A DNA stretch of 64,000 nucleotides from an uncultured Paracoccaceae bacterium (GCA_934500835.1 CAKSTR010000010.1:124001-188000); one strand, 5' to 3'. Counted from the first letter of the stretch, positions 34,400 through 43,078 are shown. Translations and numbers: made by a program. The notes: generated from the sequence alone by a model not told the origin.

Positions 34400-35233
34400 A
34401 TGTGGAATGGACAGAGCGTGAGTGCCATTACTTTCAGGCCAGTCGACGTCCTTCGCTCACTGGAGGACGAGATCAAGGCGAAGGCGGAACCTTACGAGGC
34501 ATCGTTCGAGGCCTTCAGCAGCCTTGGATGTGAACGGGGCCGGACGGGCGATGCGGACATGGTGGCGCAGATCGTGCGCGAGATCATCGGGCCTGCGCCG
34601 TTCACGTCCTCCGAAAGCGATCTTCGCATCAAGCTGAGCGCAAAGAGCGGAAAGCCTGTCACGATCGAGATCGCCTCCGCCTCGAACGGTCTTGCCGTAA
34701 GTCCAGAGACGGTCGAAAAAATCAACGCACTGCAGGGCACGGTCAGCAATCTTCCCAGCGGGTCGAACGCCTTGGTCAAGGTGACGCTGCCGCTGGACGA
34801 GGCAGAACTTGAGACAGTAGAACCGGAAGCCGTTCCGCCCGAAGAACAGGCAAGCCTGACCGGCACCCGCATCCTGATCGCGGATGACAGCGCGACGAAT
34901 AGGCTGGTGCTTGAGGAAATGCTCTCGGACACCGGTGCCCTTCTCGTCAGTGTGAATGACGGCAGGGAGGCGCTGGATGCCTGGACCTGCGGCTCTTTCG
35001 ACCTTCTCCTGCTTGATATCTCGATGCCGGTGATGGATGGCGTCACGGCCATTCGGGAAATCCGGGCAATTGAAGCGTCTCGCAGAATTCCGGCAACACC
35101 CGCCATCGCGGTAACGGCCAATGCACTTGTGAACCAGGTGGCGGATTATCTTGTTGCAGGCTTCGATACCCATCTGGCCAAGCCATTCCGCCGGAAGGAT
35201 CTGATGCACGCCATTCTGACGTTGCGCGGATAG
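34400..35233 (+). CDS. Degenerate histidine-kinase ATPase domain fused to a receiver domain
   Basis: About 277 residues. The N-terminal part (about 12-135) lines up with the HATPase region of the kinase at 29783: FRPVDVLRSLEDEI corresponds to FKLIDILRQVEAVY, and GDADMVAQIVREIIG to GDAHRIQQILGNLLS. The ATP-binding N box (NLLSNAIKF) is replaced by EIIGPAPF and the G1 box (DTGIGM) by ASASNGLAV, and there is no HisKA domain. The C-terminal REC (about 155-277) is intact: D162/D163, phospho-acceptor D206 (LLLLDISMP), AVTANA and LAKPF. It looks like a pseudo-kinase scaffold with a receiver. Start uncertain (GTG 34418 or TTG 34343 possible). Confidence 0.7.
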   Translation: MWNGQSVSAITFRPVDVLRSLEDEIKAKAEPYEASFEAFSSLGCERGRTGDADMVAQIVREIIGPAPFTSSESDLRIKLSAKSGKPVTIEIASASNGLAVSPETVEKINALQGTVSNLPSGSNALVKVTLPLDEAELETVEPEAVPPEEQASLTGTRILIADDSATNRLVLEEMLSDTGALLVSVNDGREALDAWTCGSFDLLLLDISMPVMDGVTAIREIRAIEASRRIPATPAIAVTANALVNQVADYLVAGFDTHLAKPFRRKDLMHAILTLRG

Positions 35234-35327
35234 GCCAGCTTGGCAACCTCAAATTGTCTTTGCCATATTCAAGCTGTGCGCTATAGCGGCTCAGTTTTGC
35301 GTGTCAGGTTCCACATGAGGATCGACG

Positions 35328-35777
35328 ATGCCGGAAAGTGACGGATCTGCCACCAACACTCCAGGCCCGCCCTCCAAAGCAGCGGCGGCGCAACGACCCC
35401 TCAGGATTCTTCTGGCGGATGACGACGAGATCAATCGCGCCATTGTCGGGCATCTGCTGGCCCCCCTGTCACATGCCGTCCTGACAGAGGCCGGTGACGG
35501 CAGAACCGCACTTGAACTGGCACAGACGCAGCGTTTTGATCTGATGATCTTCGATCTGAACATGCCCGAAATAAACGGCGACCGGTTGATCCGTCATTTG
35601 CGCGCCAGCCAATCCTTGAATGCCGGTTCCCCGATGATCCTGTTCAGTGCCGCGGCTGATCGAAACGGCTGGATCGAAGGCAATCGTGCCGCGACACTGG
35701 CCGATCTGGTGTTGCCGAAGCCGATTCCGGCCCAGGCCTTTATATCCGCCGTCGAGAAGCTGACGACCCGCCGCTAA
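35328..35777 (+). CDS. Single-domain response regulator (REC only)
   Basis: A 149-residue protein: a Pro/Ala-rich N-terminal tail of about 24 residues followed by one receiver domain with D31-D33, phospho-acceptor D76 (MIFDLNMPE), a Ser in ILFSAAAD at the usual Thr/Ser position, and K at VLPKPI. There is no output domain, so it should act as a phosphate shuttle, sink or protein-binding switch. It ends the plus-strand arm of the signalling block and converges with the 7TM kinase gene. Confidence 0.85.
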   Translation: MPESDGSATNTPGPPSKAAAAQRPLRILLADDDEINRAIVGHLLAPLSHAVLTEAGDGRTALELAQTQRFDLMIFDLNMPEINGDRLIRHLRASQSLNAGSPMILFSAAADRNGWIEGNRAATLADLVLPKPIPAQAFISAVEKLTTRR

Positions 35778-35884
35778 GCGCATCATCGGGATCGCCCGCA
35801 GACTGGCCTGCAATCGCAAACACCATCCGCAAGACAGGCGTCCCGTGGCAGCCTGATCCAGGCCGGCAAATACGATTGCCAGGC

Positions 35885-38071
35885 TCAGGCCTCTTCCAGC
35901 GGCAGGAGAATACGGATCGCGGTTCCAATCCCCGGCGTGCTCTGCACTTCTATCTTGCCGTTCATGATCGAGACCAGACGTGCGACAATGGACATGCCAA
36001 GACCGGTGCCGCCGAAGCGGCGCGTGACGCTGCCGTCGGCCTGCTCGAATGCGTTGAATATGCGCTCGGTCTGCGCCTCGCTCATGCCGATCCCTGTATC
36101 CCGCACTTCGATGCCAAATGGTTTCCCGGGTGTGCAGGAGAAGGTCACGATAATCTCGCCTTCATTGGTGAACTTGATCGCATTGCTGATCAGATTCTGA
36201 AGTATCTGCAACAGCCGGTGCGGGTCGCCGACGCGTTGCACATCGGCGCGGCCGCTGACGAAAATGTCCAGCTCAAGACCTTTTTCCTCTGCCGCAACGC
36301 CGAACAGCTTCTGCACCCGATTGGCAAGCTGGTCCGGCCGGAACAGCGTGGCTTCAAGTTCCAGCTTGCCTGCTTCGATCTTCGACATGTCGAGAACGTC
36401 GTTCAGGATCCCCAGCAACAACTCTCCCGAATGGCGGATGGTCGACAGCATCTTCTTTTGCTCGGAATCATGGACCAGCCGGTCCAGCACCTCGGCCATC
36501 CCGAGGACGCCATTCAACGGCGTCCTGATCTCATGGCTCATATTGGCGATGAACTGCGATTTGCTGCGGCTTTCGGATTCCGATTTGGCAACCAATGCCC
36601 GCAGACTGACCTCGGTGCGATGCTGGTCGGTCACGTCCGCCAGCGAGACGACCACGCGATCATCCGAATCCGCCGATGTCAGCAGCGTGGCGTTTACCGA
36701 GATGATCCGCCGCTCGCCATCGCCGCGCCGCAGGAACGACAGACGGCGGTTGCGGACCGGCTTCTGATTGACCAGCATGCGCGCGAAGGCATGCCCCAGA
36801 CCGACCGCGGGCGCGCCATCGGGCGTCTGGAACCCCCAGGCCGGATCGCCCAGACGGACCTCTTGAAGCAACAGCCCCTCGATGCCCAGGATGCGCCCGG
36901 CTTCGGAGTTGATGAACATGATGGTTCCGTGCATGTCCAGCGCCATGATGCCAGAGAGGCTGGTCTCCATCAGAAGCGCAAGAAAATCGCGCTCGGTCTG
37001 CAGCGCCGCGGAGAGAAAGCGCCGCTCGGTAGAGTCCTGCAGCCGGACCACCCAGCCCAGAACCGGCCGATCCGTTCCGAAAGGCTGATAGACAGGAAGG
37101 GTATCCGGGTCGAAGAAACGACCATTCAGGACCAGTGTCCGGCTCTCAGGATGACCGGATGTGGCGATGATGTCGGTTGTATACCTCAGCAACTCCTGAC
37201 TGCCACCGGCCAGGGCGTCCTGCACAGGATCGCTGTCTTTCAACAGGGCACGCGCGGCCGGATTGGCGCCGATCCGGTTTCCAGCCAGATCCAGAACGAT
37301 CACCGGATCGGGAACATTGTAGAACAGCAAATCCTTCGCGATCGCCGCAACATCCATCATCCGGTTCTGCACGATCATCAGCGACAGAATGATCAGCGTT
37401 GCGGAAAAGGCAAAGGGGGTCGGATCAAACCCTTGCAGCGTCACACCGAAGCCAATGTACAACAGGTTGCTCAGACCGGGAACAAGCGTCACCAGCAGAA
37501 GGCCCACGAAGGACGTCCTGTGTTGCGGGGCCGCAAGGACGGCCCCGCGGATCGTCGCAAGCACGGCGCGGATCAGGAAGAGGTAAATATAGGCCGAAAG
37601 CGCATAGAACAGCGGACCATGGCCGAATTCCGCAGCAACCCGGCCATCCACCAGATCGACCAGAACCGTTTCGCGGGTGTAGAACAGATGGTGCCAGCCA
37701 TTCGTGAATGCTGCCAGCGCCGCAACCACGGGGCCGCAGACCAAAGGCAGGATACGCCAGCGAGCCGAACGCCCTGAACGGCCTTTGGTATAGTCGGTCA
37801 GGAAATAGGCCCATGCGGTGGGAAGCAGGATGATCGCCGGCCAGGCGGCCTTTGCCCAGAAGATCTTGCACTTCAGCCCCGGGACATTCAGTTCCATGAA
37901 AACGGGGACAAGCCAGCAGAGCATGGCGATCAGCGAGATCGCGAAATAGGCACGCCCGAAGAAATATCCCTTGGCTGTCCAGTACAGAAGGAATGCAATT
38001 CCAAGCCAGAAGAACAGCGTCACACCGCTGAGCCAGTCGAGAGTCGAAAGCTCGAAGCATTCGCCCATCAT
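35885..38071 (-). CDS. Membrane histidine kinase with 7TM N-terminal domain and PAS
   Basis: A 728-residue sensor kinase. Residues about 10-235 hold seven hydrophobic helices of the histidine-kinase N-terminal 7TM type (YWTAKGYFFGRAYFA, ILLPTAWAYFLTDYTKG, FGHGPLFYALSAYIYLF). Two PAS-like domains follow (about 240-340 and 360-480), then HisKA with FIANMSHEIRTPLNG (phospho-His 513) and an intact HATPase (ILQNLISNAIKF, DTGIGM, GGTGLGMS). No receiver is fused. The start is ATG 38071 because GGAG lies just upstream. It is last in the minus-strand arm after the REC/GGDEF-like gene and HPt gene; its transmitter is close to that of the kinase at 29783. Confidence 0.87.
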   Translation of the reverse strand: MMGECFELSTLDWLSGVTLFFWLGIAFLLYWTAKGYFFGRAYFAISLIAMLCWLVPVFMELNVPGLKCKIFWAKAAWPAIILLPTAWAYFLTDYTKGRSGRSARWRILPLVCGPVVAALAAFTNGWHHLFYTRETVLVDLVDGRVAAEFGHGPLFYALSAYIYLFLIRAVLATIRGAVLAAPQHRTSFVGLLLVTLVPGLSNLLYIGFGVTLQGFDPTPFAFSATLIILSLMIVQNRMMDVAAIAKDLLFYNVPDPVIVLDLAGNRIGANPAARALLKDSDPVQDALAGGSQELLRYTTDIIATSGHPESRTLVLNGRFFDPDTLPVYQPFGTDRPVLGWVVRLQDSTERRFLSAALQTERDFLALLMETSLSGIMALDMHGTIMFINSEAGRILGIEGLLLQEVRLGDPAWGFQTPDGAPAVGLGHAFARMLVNQKPVRNRRLSFLRRGDGERRIISVNATLLTSADSDDRVVVSLADVTDQHRTEVSLRALVAKSESESRSKSQFIANMSHEIRTPLNGVLGMAEVLDRLVHDSEQKKMLSTIRHSGELLLGILNDVLDMSKIEAGKLELEATLFRPDQLANRVQKLFGVAAEEKGLELDIFVSGRADVQRVGDPHRLLQILQNLISNAIKFTNEGEIIVTFSCTPGKPFGIEVRDTGIGMSEAQTERIFNAFEQADGSVTRRFGGTGLGMSIVARLVSIMNGKIEVQSTPGIGTAIRILLPLEEA

Positions 38072-38143
38072 CAATCTCCTCGCCCTTGCGCGGAGATTTT
38101 CTCAGGCGCTGTTGCTTCGCCCGAAAGCCAGACGGCCCGGCGT

Positions 38144-38509
38144 TCAGGACGAATGCTGTGTCTGCGCATCATGCAATGCAGCTTGAAACAAGGCAATCGT
38201 TCCATCGATGTCGCCCAGGCGCAGATTGTGCGCCCTCAATCCAAGAGAGATCTTCTGGTCAAGGTCGGCTGCCACCTCTCCGAGGTGTCCAAATCCCAGC
38301 GTTGCCGCAACACCTGCGGCGCGATGCGCAATAAGACCGATTGCCTTTATCGCGTCATACTGTTCGGCGGGGCGCTCGGCCGCTTGCCGTGCAAGCATTG
38401 CCACTTCGAACGAATGCCCCTCAATGACTTTCAGGAAACGCAACCGTATGGCCGCGTAGGGATCTGGGGGCGTATCGTGCGCCCTCATGTCAGGACCCAG
38501 AACAAGCAT
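38144..38509 (-). CDS. Histidine phosphotransfer (HPt) protein
   Basis: A 121-residue helical protein. The segment IGLIAHRAAGVAATLGFGHLGEVAADL matches the HPt helix, with phospho-acceptor H62 in AHRAAG and the conserved small residues and Gly-Phe-Gly after it. It has no kinase or other domain. It lies 12 bases after the REC/GGDEF-like gene and 72 bases before the 7TM kinase, so the three form one operon. It would carry phosphate between receivers of this block. Confidence 0.78.
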   Translation of the reverse strand: MLVLGPDMRAHDTPPDPYAAIRLRFLKVIEGHSFEVAMLARQAAERPAEQYDAIKAIGLIAHRAAGVAATLGFGHLGEVAADLDQKISLGLRAHNLRLGDIDGTIALFQAALHDAQTQHSS

Positions 38510-38521
38510 GAAAGAGGTCTC

Positions 38522-39460
38522 CTATCTGGCGCTGACATGATCGCGCGCGCTTTGGCGCGCTTCGTGGAACAGCTGTTTCACCGAAGTGCGCACAAACAGG
38601 CCGGCGCGTTTCGGCTCCCCGACCTGCACACGCGGCAACGGGATCTCCAGCGCCTGGTGCATCAGGGCATAGCGCTGCATCTCGATTTCAATCTCATCCT
38701 GCAGCATCTGCGGATCCAGATCCGGGCGGTGCGAGATCATGGCGACGAATTCGCCCTGGCCGGCAAAGGCGATCAGGCGATTGCCCGAACGCAGGACACC
38801 GTCAATGACCGAAGCCACATTCGCCATGGTATCGACGTAGCCAATGGCATCGGTCGATGCATAGATTGCCTGCGCATTGGTTACACGCAGCGCAATGACG
38901 CTCCTGCTCGAAAGCCGCAGCCGCCCGAGTGTAAGAGCGTAATTTTCCAGTGCCAGCCAATCGATCACACTTCCCGCTTCCGTGATCCTGAAAGGCTCAT
39001 CGAAGGAGATGTTCAGGACGGGAAGGCCGAAGTCGGTCGACAGCCTGCTTTCGGCCGAAACACGGCGGCGGCGTTCCTCGACCAGATCCGCCATCATGCG
39101 GAGGCGAGTCTCCATCTCAAGCTTGTCGATGGGCTTGTGAACGTAGTCGTTCGCCCCGGCGCGGAAGGCCGGCTCGACAAACTCGATCGACTTCATCGCG
39201 GTGATCATGACGATCGGCAGATTCTGATGCGATGGCATCGTCCGGACGCGCCGGCAAAGTTCGATGCCGTTCATGCCGGGCATCTCGATATCCAGAAGCA
39301 GGCAGTCAAACCGTCTGCGCGGGTCGCGCAGAAGTTCGATGGCCTCACTGCCCGAGCTGGCAAAGGTCAAATCCTCGTAGCCGATAGAGGTCAGGATCTG
39401 CTGCAGCACCATTAGAAAGACGGGATCGTCATCTACTGCCAGTATCCTCATCTGTAGCAT
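38522..39460 (-). CDS. Response regulator: REC plus degenerate GGDEF-like domain (paralogue)
   Basis: A 312-residue protein built like the one at 33143. REC spans about 1-128, with D10-D12, phospho-acceptor D57 (CLLLDIEMPGMNG), T88 and K109 (YVHKP). After a short coiled-coil linker (about 125-145) comes a GGDEF-like domain (about 150-300) in which the signature reads AGQGEF (233-238), one Gly and the acidic pair being lost. The two paralogues share the REC motif MRILAVDD and the pattern A-G-x-G-x-F. ATG 39460 has GGAG eight bases upstream; ATG 39451 also possible. First gene of the minus-strand arm. Confidence 0.8.
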   Translation of the reverse strand: MLQMRILAVDDDPVFLMVLQQILTSIGYEDLTFASSGSEAIELLRDPRRRFDCLLLDIEMPGMNGIELCRRVRTMPSHQNLPIVMITAMKSIEFVEPAFRAGANDYVHKPIDKLEMETRLRMMADLVEERRRRVSAESRLSTDFGLPVLNISFDEPFRITEAGSVIDWLALENYALTLGRLRLSSRSVIALRVTNAQAIYASTDAIGYVDTMANVASVIDGVLRSGNRLIAFAGQGEFVAMISHRPDLDPQMLQDEIEIEMQRYALMHQALEIPLPRVQVGEPKRAGLFVRTSVKQLFHEARQSARDHVSAR

Positions 39461-39908
39461 TTTTGATCTCCAGAAGGCCGCCCGTCTGCACGACTCCATC
39501 GAGGCGAATTCAATTTCTGAGTGTGTTGTTCCTAAAAAGGGCGACGAAAATGGCGAAAATTAGACCCCATTTCGACGATCGTTCGCCCGCTGGCAACAAT
39601 GCCCCGGGGACGGCCCGCGCATCTGGCCAAGGCCGGCTGCACAAATCCGATGAAGAAATCACCTCGCGAACTTAGGAGTGCCGCTTGGCGGCATCAGCGG
39701 ACCAAGGCCGCGTGTTTTAGGTCGCGGGGATGTTCGCGGACCGGGCCTCGGGGCACAGCAGACGGTGCCGGACCTCGCTTGCTGTGTGGCCGGTGCGGAG
39801 GCCTTGACCGTGCCAGCCGGACGGGCACGTCCGGTTTGACAAAAATCTCCTTGACACATTTCCGAAACGGCAAAAGTATTGGCCTTTATGCCCGGAAACG
39901 GAACAGCC
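39461..39908. other. Intergenic region between the signalling block and the catabolic island
   Basis: 448 bases without a credible gene. The left part is AT-richer and should contain the promoter of the minus-strand REC-HPt-kinase operon; it has a near-direct repeat GGCGACGAAAAT / GGCGAAAAT (39540-39564). The right part has a hairpin CCGGAC-GGGCAC-GTCCGG (39817-39834) followed by TTT, and two TTGACA motifs (39836, 39851). Confidence 0.5.
39851..39879 (+). promoter_or_regulatory. Possible promoter of the AsnC-hyuA operon
   Basis: TTGACA at 39851-39856 is a perfect -35 hexamer; 17 bases on lies AAGTAT, a poor -10. A second TTGACA is at 39836. The AsnC start at 39909 is about 30 bases downstream. 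The -35 match is good, the -10 weak. Confidence 0.35.
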
Positions 39909-40412
39909 ATGTCGCAACGCTACATCATCGACGATCTTGATCGGCAGATCATCGGATACCTGACCGAAGACGGTCGCCTGTCGGCTGCCGAGATTTCGGG
40001 GCGGATCGGCACGGTGACGGAACGCACCATCCGCAACCGGATCGCGAATCTGCTGCAGGCGAAGATGATCGTGATCGGCGCCATCCCGGACCCGGTCGCC
40101 CTTGGCCGCGACATGCAGGTGGAGCTGATCATCGAGGTGGAGCCTGGCCTCCTGGATGAGGTGGCCATCGCTTTGGCCGAATATGAAGAGATCGGCTACC
40201 TTGCCGCCATCACCGGCGGCAATCGTCTCAGCGCCTCGCTTTTCGCCGAGGATCACGCCGGGGTGTTGGATTTCATCGATCAGGAGTTGGGCGGGATGCC
40301 CGGAGTCAGGCGCGTCGACAGCTCTGTCGTACTGCGGCTTTACAAGGTTTTCGGAACCAGGACGACCGCGCTGAGCCGCGGGGCGGACCTTGGCTGCAAG
40401 AAGAAGGATTAG
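39909..40412 (+). CDS. AsnC/Lrp family transcriptional regulator
   Basis: A 167-residue regulator with an N-terminal winged helix-turn-helix (IDDLDRQIIGYLTEDGRLSAAEISGRIGTVTERTIRNRI, about residues 7-45) and a C-terminal RAM-type ligand-binding domain (VELIIEVEPGLLDEVA through VDSSVVLRLYKVF). The tail ends KKKD. ATG 39909 fits the family N-terminus; ATG 39888 is an alternative. The hyuA-like gene starts three bases after its stop codon, so the regulator heads the catabolic operon and probably senses its substrate or a product. Confidence 0.86.
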   Translation: MSQRYIIDDLDRQIIGYLTEDGRLSAAEISGRIGTVTERTIRNRIANLLQAKMIVIGAIPDPVALGRDMQVELIIEVEPGLLDEVAIALAEYEEIGYLAAITGGNRLSASLFAEDHAGVLDFIDQELGGMPGVRRVDSSVVLRLYKVFGTRTTALSRGADLGCKKKD

Positions 40413-40415
40413 CGA

Positions 40416-41960
40416 ATGCTGCGGATCGGGGTCGATGTTGGCGGGACGAATACCGACGCCGCACTTCTGCGCGGGGCCGAGGTGCTGGCAACGGTGAAAT
40501 CCTCGACCACGGCGGATGTCACATCGGGCGTAAGTGCGGCGATTCGCGCGGTGCTGGAAGCGGCGGGCGAGACGGCGGCTGCCGTCGATGGCGTGATGAT
40601 CGGCACCACGCACTTCCTGAATGCGGCAGTCGAAGGCCGGCACCTTGAAAAGGTCGGTGCGCTGCGGCTTTGCGGCAGCTCCACCCGGTCCTTGCCGCCG
40701 ATGATCGACTGGCCGGACAAGCTGCGCGGCATCGTCGATGGCGGGGCGGCGCTGGTCGGCGGCGGCGTGAACTACGACGGGTCCGAGATCGCGCCGCTGG
40801 ACGGCGATGCGATCCGCGAGGCGTGCAAGGATTGGCAGGCCCGCGGGATCGGGGCGATTGCCATCTGTTCGGTCTTCGCGCTGGTCGATCCGCGGATGGA
40901 GAACGAGGCGGCCGAAATCGTTGCCAAGGCCATGCCGACTGCCTCGATCAGCCTGTCCCACAGGGTCGGGCGGACGGGACTGTTGCCGCGCGAGAATGCC
41001 ACCATCCTGAACGCCAGCCTGCACCGGCTGGGGCGCGAGACGGTGGGGGCGTTCCGCGCCGCCTTTGCCGCCCTTGGCCTGAACTGTCCGCTTTACCTGA
41101 CGCAGAACGACGGCACTCTGATGACGGCGGATTTCGCCGAACGCTATCCGGTCTTCACCATGGCGTCGGGGCCGACCAACTCTATGCGCGGGGCGGCATT
41201 CCTGACCGGGCTGAACGATGCGGCGGTGATCGACATCGGGGGCACCACTACGGATGTGGGCATGCTGGTGGGTGGCTTCCCCCGCAGTCGCAGCGAAGGC
41301 GCGGCGATCGGCGGCGTTCTGACCAACTTCCGGGTGCCCGATGTCTATTCCTTCGGTCTGGGCGGCGGCAGCATCGTGCGGCCGGGGGCCGAGATGACCA
41401 TCGGCCCGGACTCCGTGGGCTTCCGCCTGCCCGAGAAGGCGATGTGCTTCGGTGGCGACACCCTGACCGCGACGGACATCGCGGTGGCGTCGGGGCTGGT
41501 CGATCTGGGCGACCGCAGCCGGCTTGCCGATGTCACCCCAGATCTGGCGCTGGCGGCGCTGGCGCAGATGAAGGCCAGCATCGAGTCCGTGCTGGACCGC
41601 ATGAAACCCAGTGTCGACCCGATCCCGGCCATTCTGGTCGGCGGCGGTTCGGTTCTGGTCGAGGGGCTGCTGGAGGGCACCTCTGCCTCGCTGAAGCCCG
41701 ACCATTTCGGATCGGCCAACGCCATCGGCGCGGCCATCGCGCAGGTCTCGGGCGAGGTGGACCGCGTGGTCTCCCTGGAGGGGACCACCCGTCAGCAGGC
41801 GCTGGACTCCGTGGTGCAGGAGGCGCGCGAACGGGCCATCGAGGCGGGGGCACAGGAGGCCAGCATCACTTTGGCCGAAGTCGAGGAGACGCCGCTGGCC
41901 TACCTGCCGGGCAATGCCATCCGCATTGCGGTGAAAGTCATTGGGGAGCTTCGGGCATGA
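40416..41960 (+). CDS. HyuA-like hydantoinase/oxoprolinase family protein
   Basis: A 514-residue member of the hydantoinase/oxoprolinase (HyuA) family, ATP-dependent enzymes that open lactam-like rings. It has two ASKHA-fold phosphate motifs, DVGGTNTDAALL (about 6-17) and VIDIGGTTTDVGML (about 271-284), plus GGGSIVRPGAE. It is shorter than full HyuA and has no HyuB partner; the next gene is DUF917, overlapping by four bases. This HyuA-DUF917 pair is a recurrent arrangement. Substrate is unknown; hydantoin, oxoproline or other lactam is a family-based guess. Confidence 0.85.
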   Translation: MLRIGVDVGGTNTDAALLRGAEVLATVKSSTTADVTSGVSAAIRAVLEAAGETAAAVDGVMIGTTHFLNAAVEGRHLEKVGALRLCGSSTRSLPPMIDWPDKLRGIVDGGAALVGGGVNYDGSEIAPLDGDAIREACKDWQARGIGAIAICSVFALVDPRMENEAAEIVAKAMPTASISLSHRVGRTGLLPRENATILNASLHRLGRETVGAFRAAFAALGLNCPLYLTQNDGTLMTADFAERYPVFTMASGPTNSMRGAAFLTGLNDAAVIDIGGTTTDVGMLVGGFPRSRSEGAAIGGVLTNFRVPDVYSFGLGGGSIVRPGAEMTIGPDSVGFRLPEKAMCFGGDTLTATDIAVASGLVDLGDRSRLADVTPDLALAALAQMKASIESVLDRMKPSVDPIPAILVGGGSVLVEGLLEGTSASLKPDHFGSANAIGAAIAQVSGEVDRVVSLEGTTRQQALDSVVQEARERAIEAGAQEASITLAEVEETPLAYLPGNAIRIAVKVIGELRA

Positions 41961-43078
41961 CATACTGGACCCTGACCGAGGATGACCTGGACCGGATCGC
42001 CGTCGGCTGCGGCATTCTGGGCACCGGCGGCGGCGGCAGCACCTATCACGGGCTTCTGCGCGCCAAGGCGCTGCTGCGGCAGGGCAAGCGGATCCGCATG
42101 GTTCGCCCCGCCGACATGGCACCGGATGCCAGGATCATCGGCATCGGTGGCATTGGCGCCCCCACGGTCGGGATCGAGAAGATCGCCGAAGGGGGCGAAG
42201 GTGTGCGCCTGCTGAAGGCGATGGAGCAGCATCTTGGTCGCAGGGTCGATGCGCTTCTGGGCGATGAGGTCGGCGGCGGCAATGGCATCGCGCCCATGCT
42301 GACGGCGGCCATGGCCGATCTGCCAGTGGTCGATGCCGATGGCATGGGCCGCGCCTTCCCCGAGGTGCAGATGACGTCGTTCTTCATCCACGGGCAGGAT
42401 GTAAAGCCGGCGGGTCTGGCCGATGCCGACGGCAACGTGCTGATCGTGACCGAGGCGACATCGCCCAAGATGCTGGAAAAGCTGCTGCGCGCCGGGACGA
42501 TCGCCATGGGCTGCACGGCGCTGATGACCACCGCCCCCATGACCGGCGATTTCGTGCGCCGCTTCGGAATTCCGCATACCACCAGCCAGGCCTGGACCCT
42601 GGGCAATGCGGTTCTGAATGCCCGCGCCGACAAGGCGGATCCGGTCGAGGCGATCCTGCAGACCTCGGGTGGGATCCGGCTGATGCGCGGCAAGGTCACC
42701 GACATCGGCCGCAAGGTCATGGCGGGATTCACCCGTGGCACGCTGACGGTGGCGGGGCTTGATGCCGATCAGGGCCGCAGCCTGAGCGTGGACATCCAGA
42801 ACGAATACCTCATCGCGCGCGAGGGCGACCGGACGCTGACCATGGTGCCAGACCTGATCTGCATCGTGGATTCCGAAACCGGCCGCGCCATCGGCACCGA
42901 GGAGCTGCGCTATGGGCTGCGCATCGACATCCTGTCGATCCCCGCGCCCGTGCTTCTGCGCAGCGAGATCGCGCTGGCTTCGGTCGGCCCGCGCGCCTTT
43001 GGCTACGAATTCGACTTTGTCCCCACGGGCATCTCGGCCGATGCGCCGGCAGTGGCCCGCTACGACGACGCCAGTTGA
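41957..43078 (+). CDS. DUF917 domain protein, HyuA partner
   Basis: A 373-residue soluble protein of the DUF917 family. Typical blocks are AVGCGILGTGGGGSTYHG near the N-terminus, LLGDEVGGGNGIAPMLTA (about 95-112), VVDADGMGRAFPEVQM (about 119-134) and a C-terminal half with IQNEYLIAREGDRTL. Family members sit with HyuA-type genes and are thought to be the second subunit of a hydantoinase-like enzyme; direct biochemistry is scarce. Start ATG 41957 overlaps the hyuA stop codon (ATGA). Confidence 0.84.
   Translation: MTYWTLTEDDLDRIAVGCGILGTGGGGSTYHGLLRAKALLRQGKRIRMVRPADMAPDARIIGIGGIGAPTVGIEKIAEGGEGVRLLKAMEQHLGRRVDALLGDEVGGGNGIAPMLTAAMADLPVVDADGMGRAFPEVQMTSFFIHGQDVKPAGLADADGNVLIVTEATSPKMLEKLLRAGTIAMGCTALMTTAPMTGDFVRRFGIPHTTSQAWTLGNAVLNARADKADPVEAILQTSGGIRLMRGKVTDIGRKVMAGFTRGTLTVAGLDADQGRSLSVDIQNEYLIAREGDRTLTMVPDLICIVDSETGRAIGTEELRYGLRIDILSIPAPVLLRSEIALASVGPRAFGYEFDFVPTGISADAPAVARYDDAS

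Noticed and set aside
35810..35879. GCAATCG / CGATTGC inverted repeat as a bidirectional terminator between the REC and 7TM kinase genes
   Set aside because: The arms are seven bases and 56 bases apart with no T-run, too weak to support.
35876..37777. Plus-strand open frame of 633 codons opposite the 7TM kinase
   Set aside because: The minus strand encodes a complete kinase; the plus frame is a GC-skew shadow.
38153..39415. Plus-strand open frame of 420 codons opposite the HPt and second REC genes
   Set aside because: The minus strand carries HPt and REC motifs with proper ribosome sites; the plus frame has no recognisable domain.
39717..42122. Minus-strand open frame of 801 codons opposite the AsnC and HyuA genes
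   Set aside because: Both plus-strand genes have conserved motifs and tight operon spacing; the antisense frame has none.
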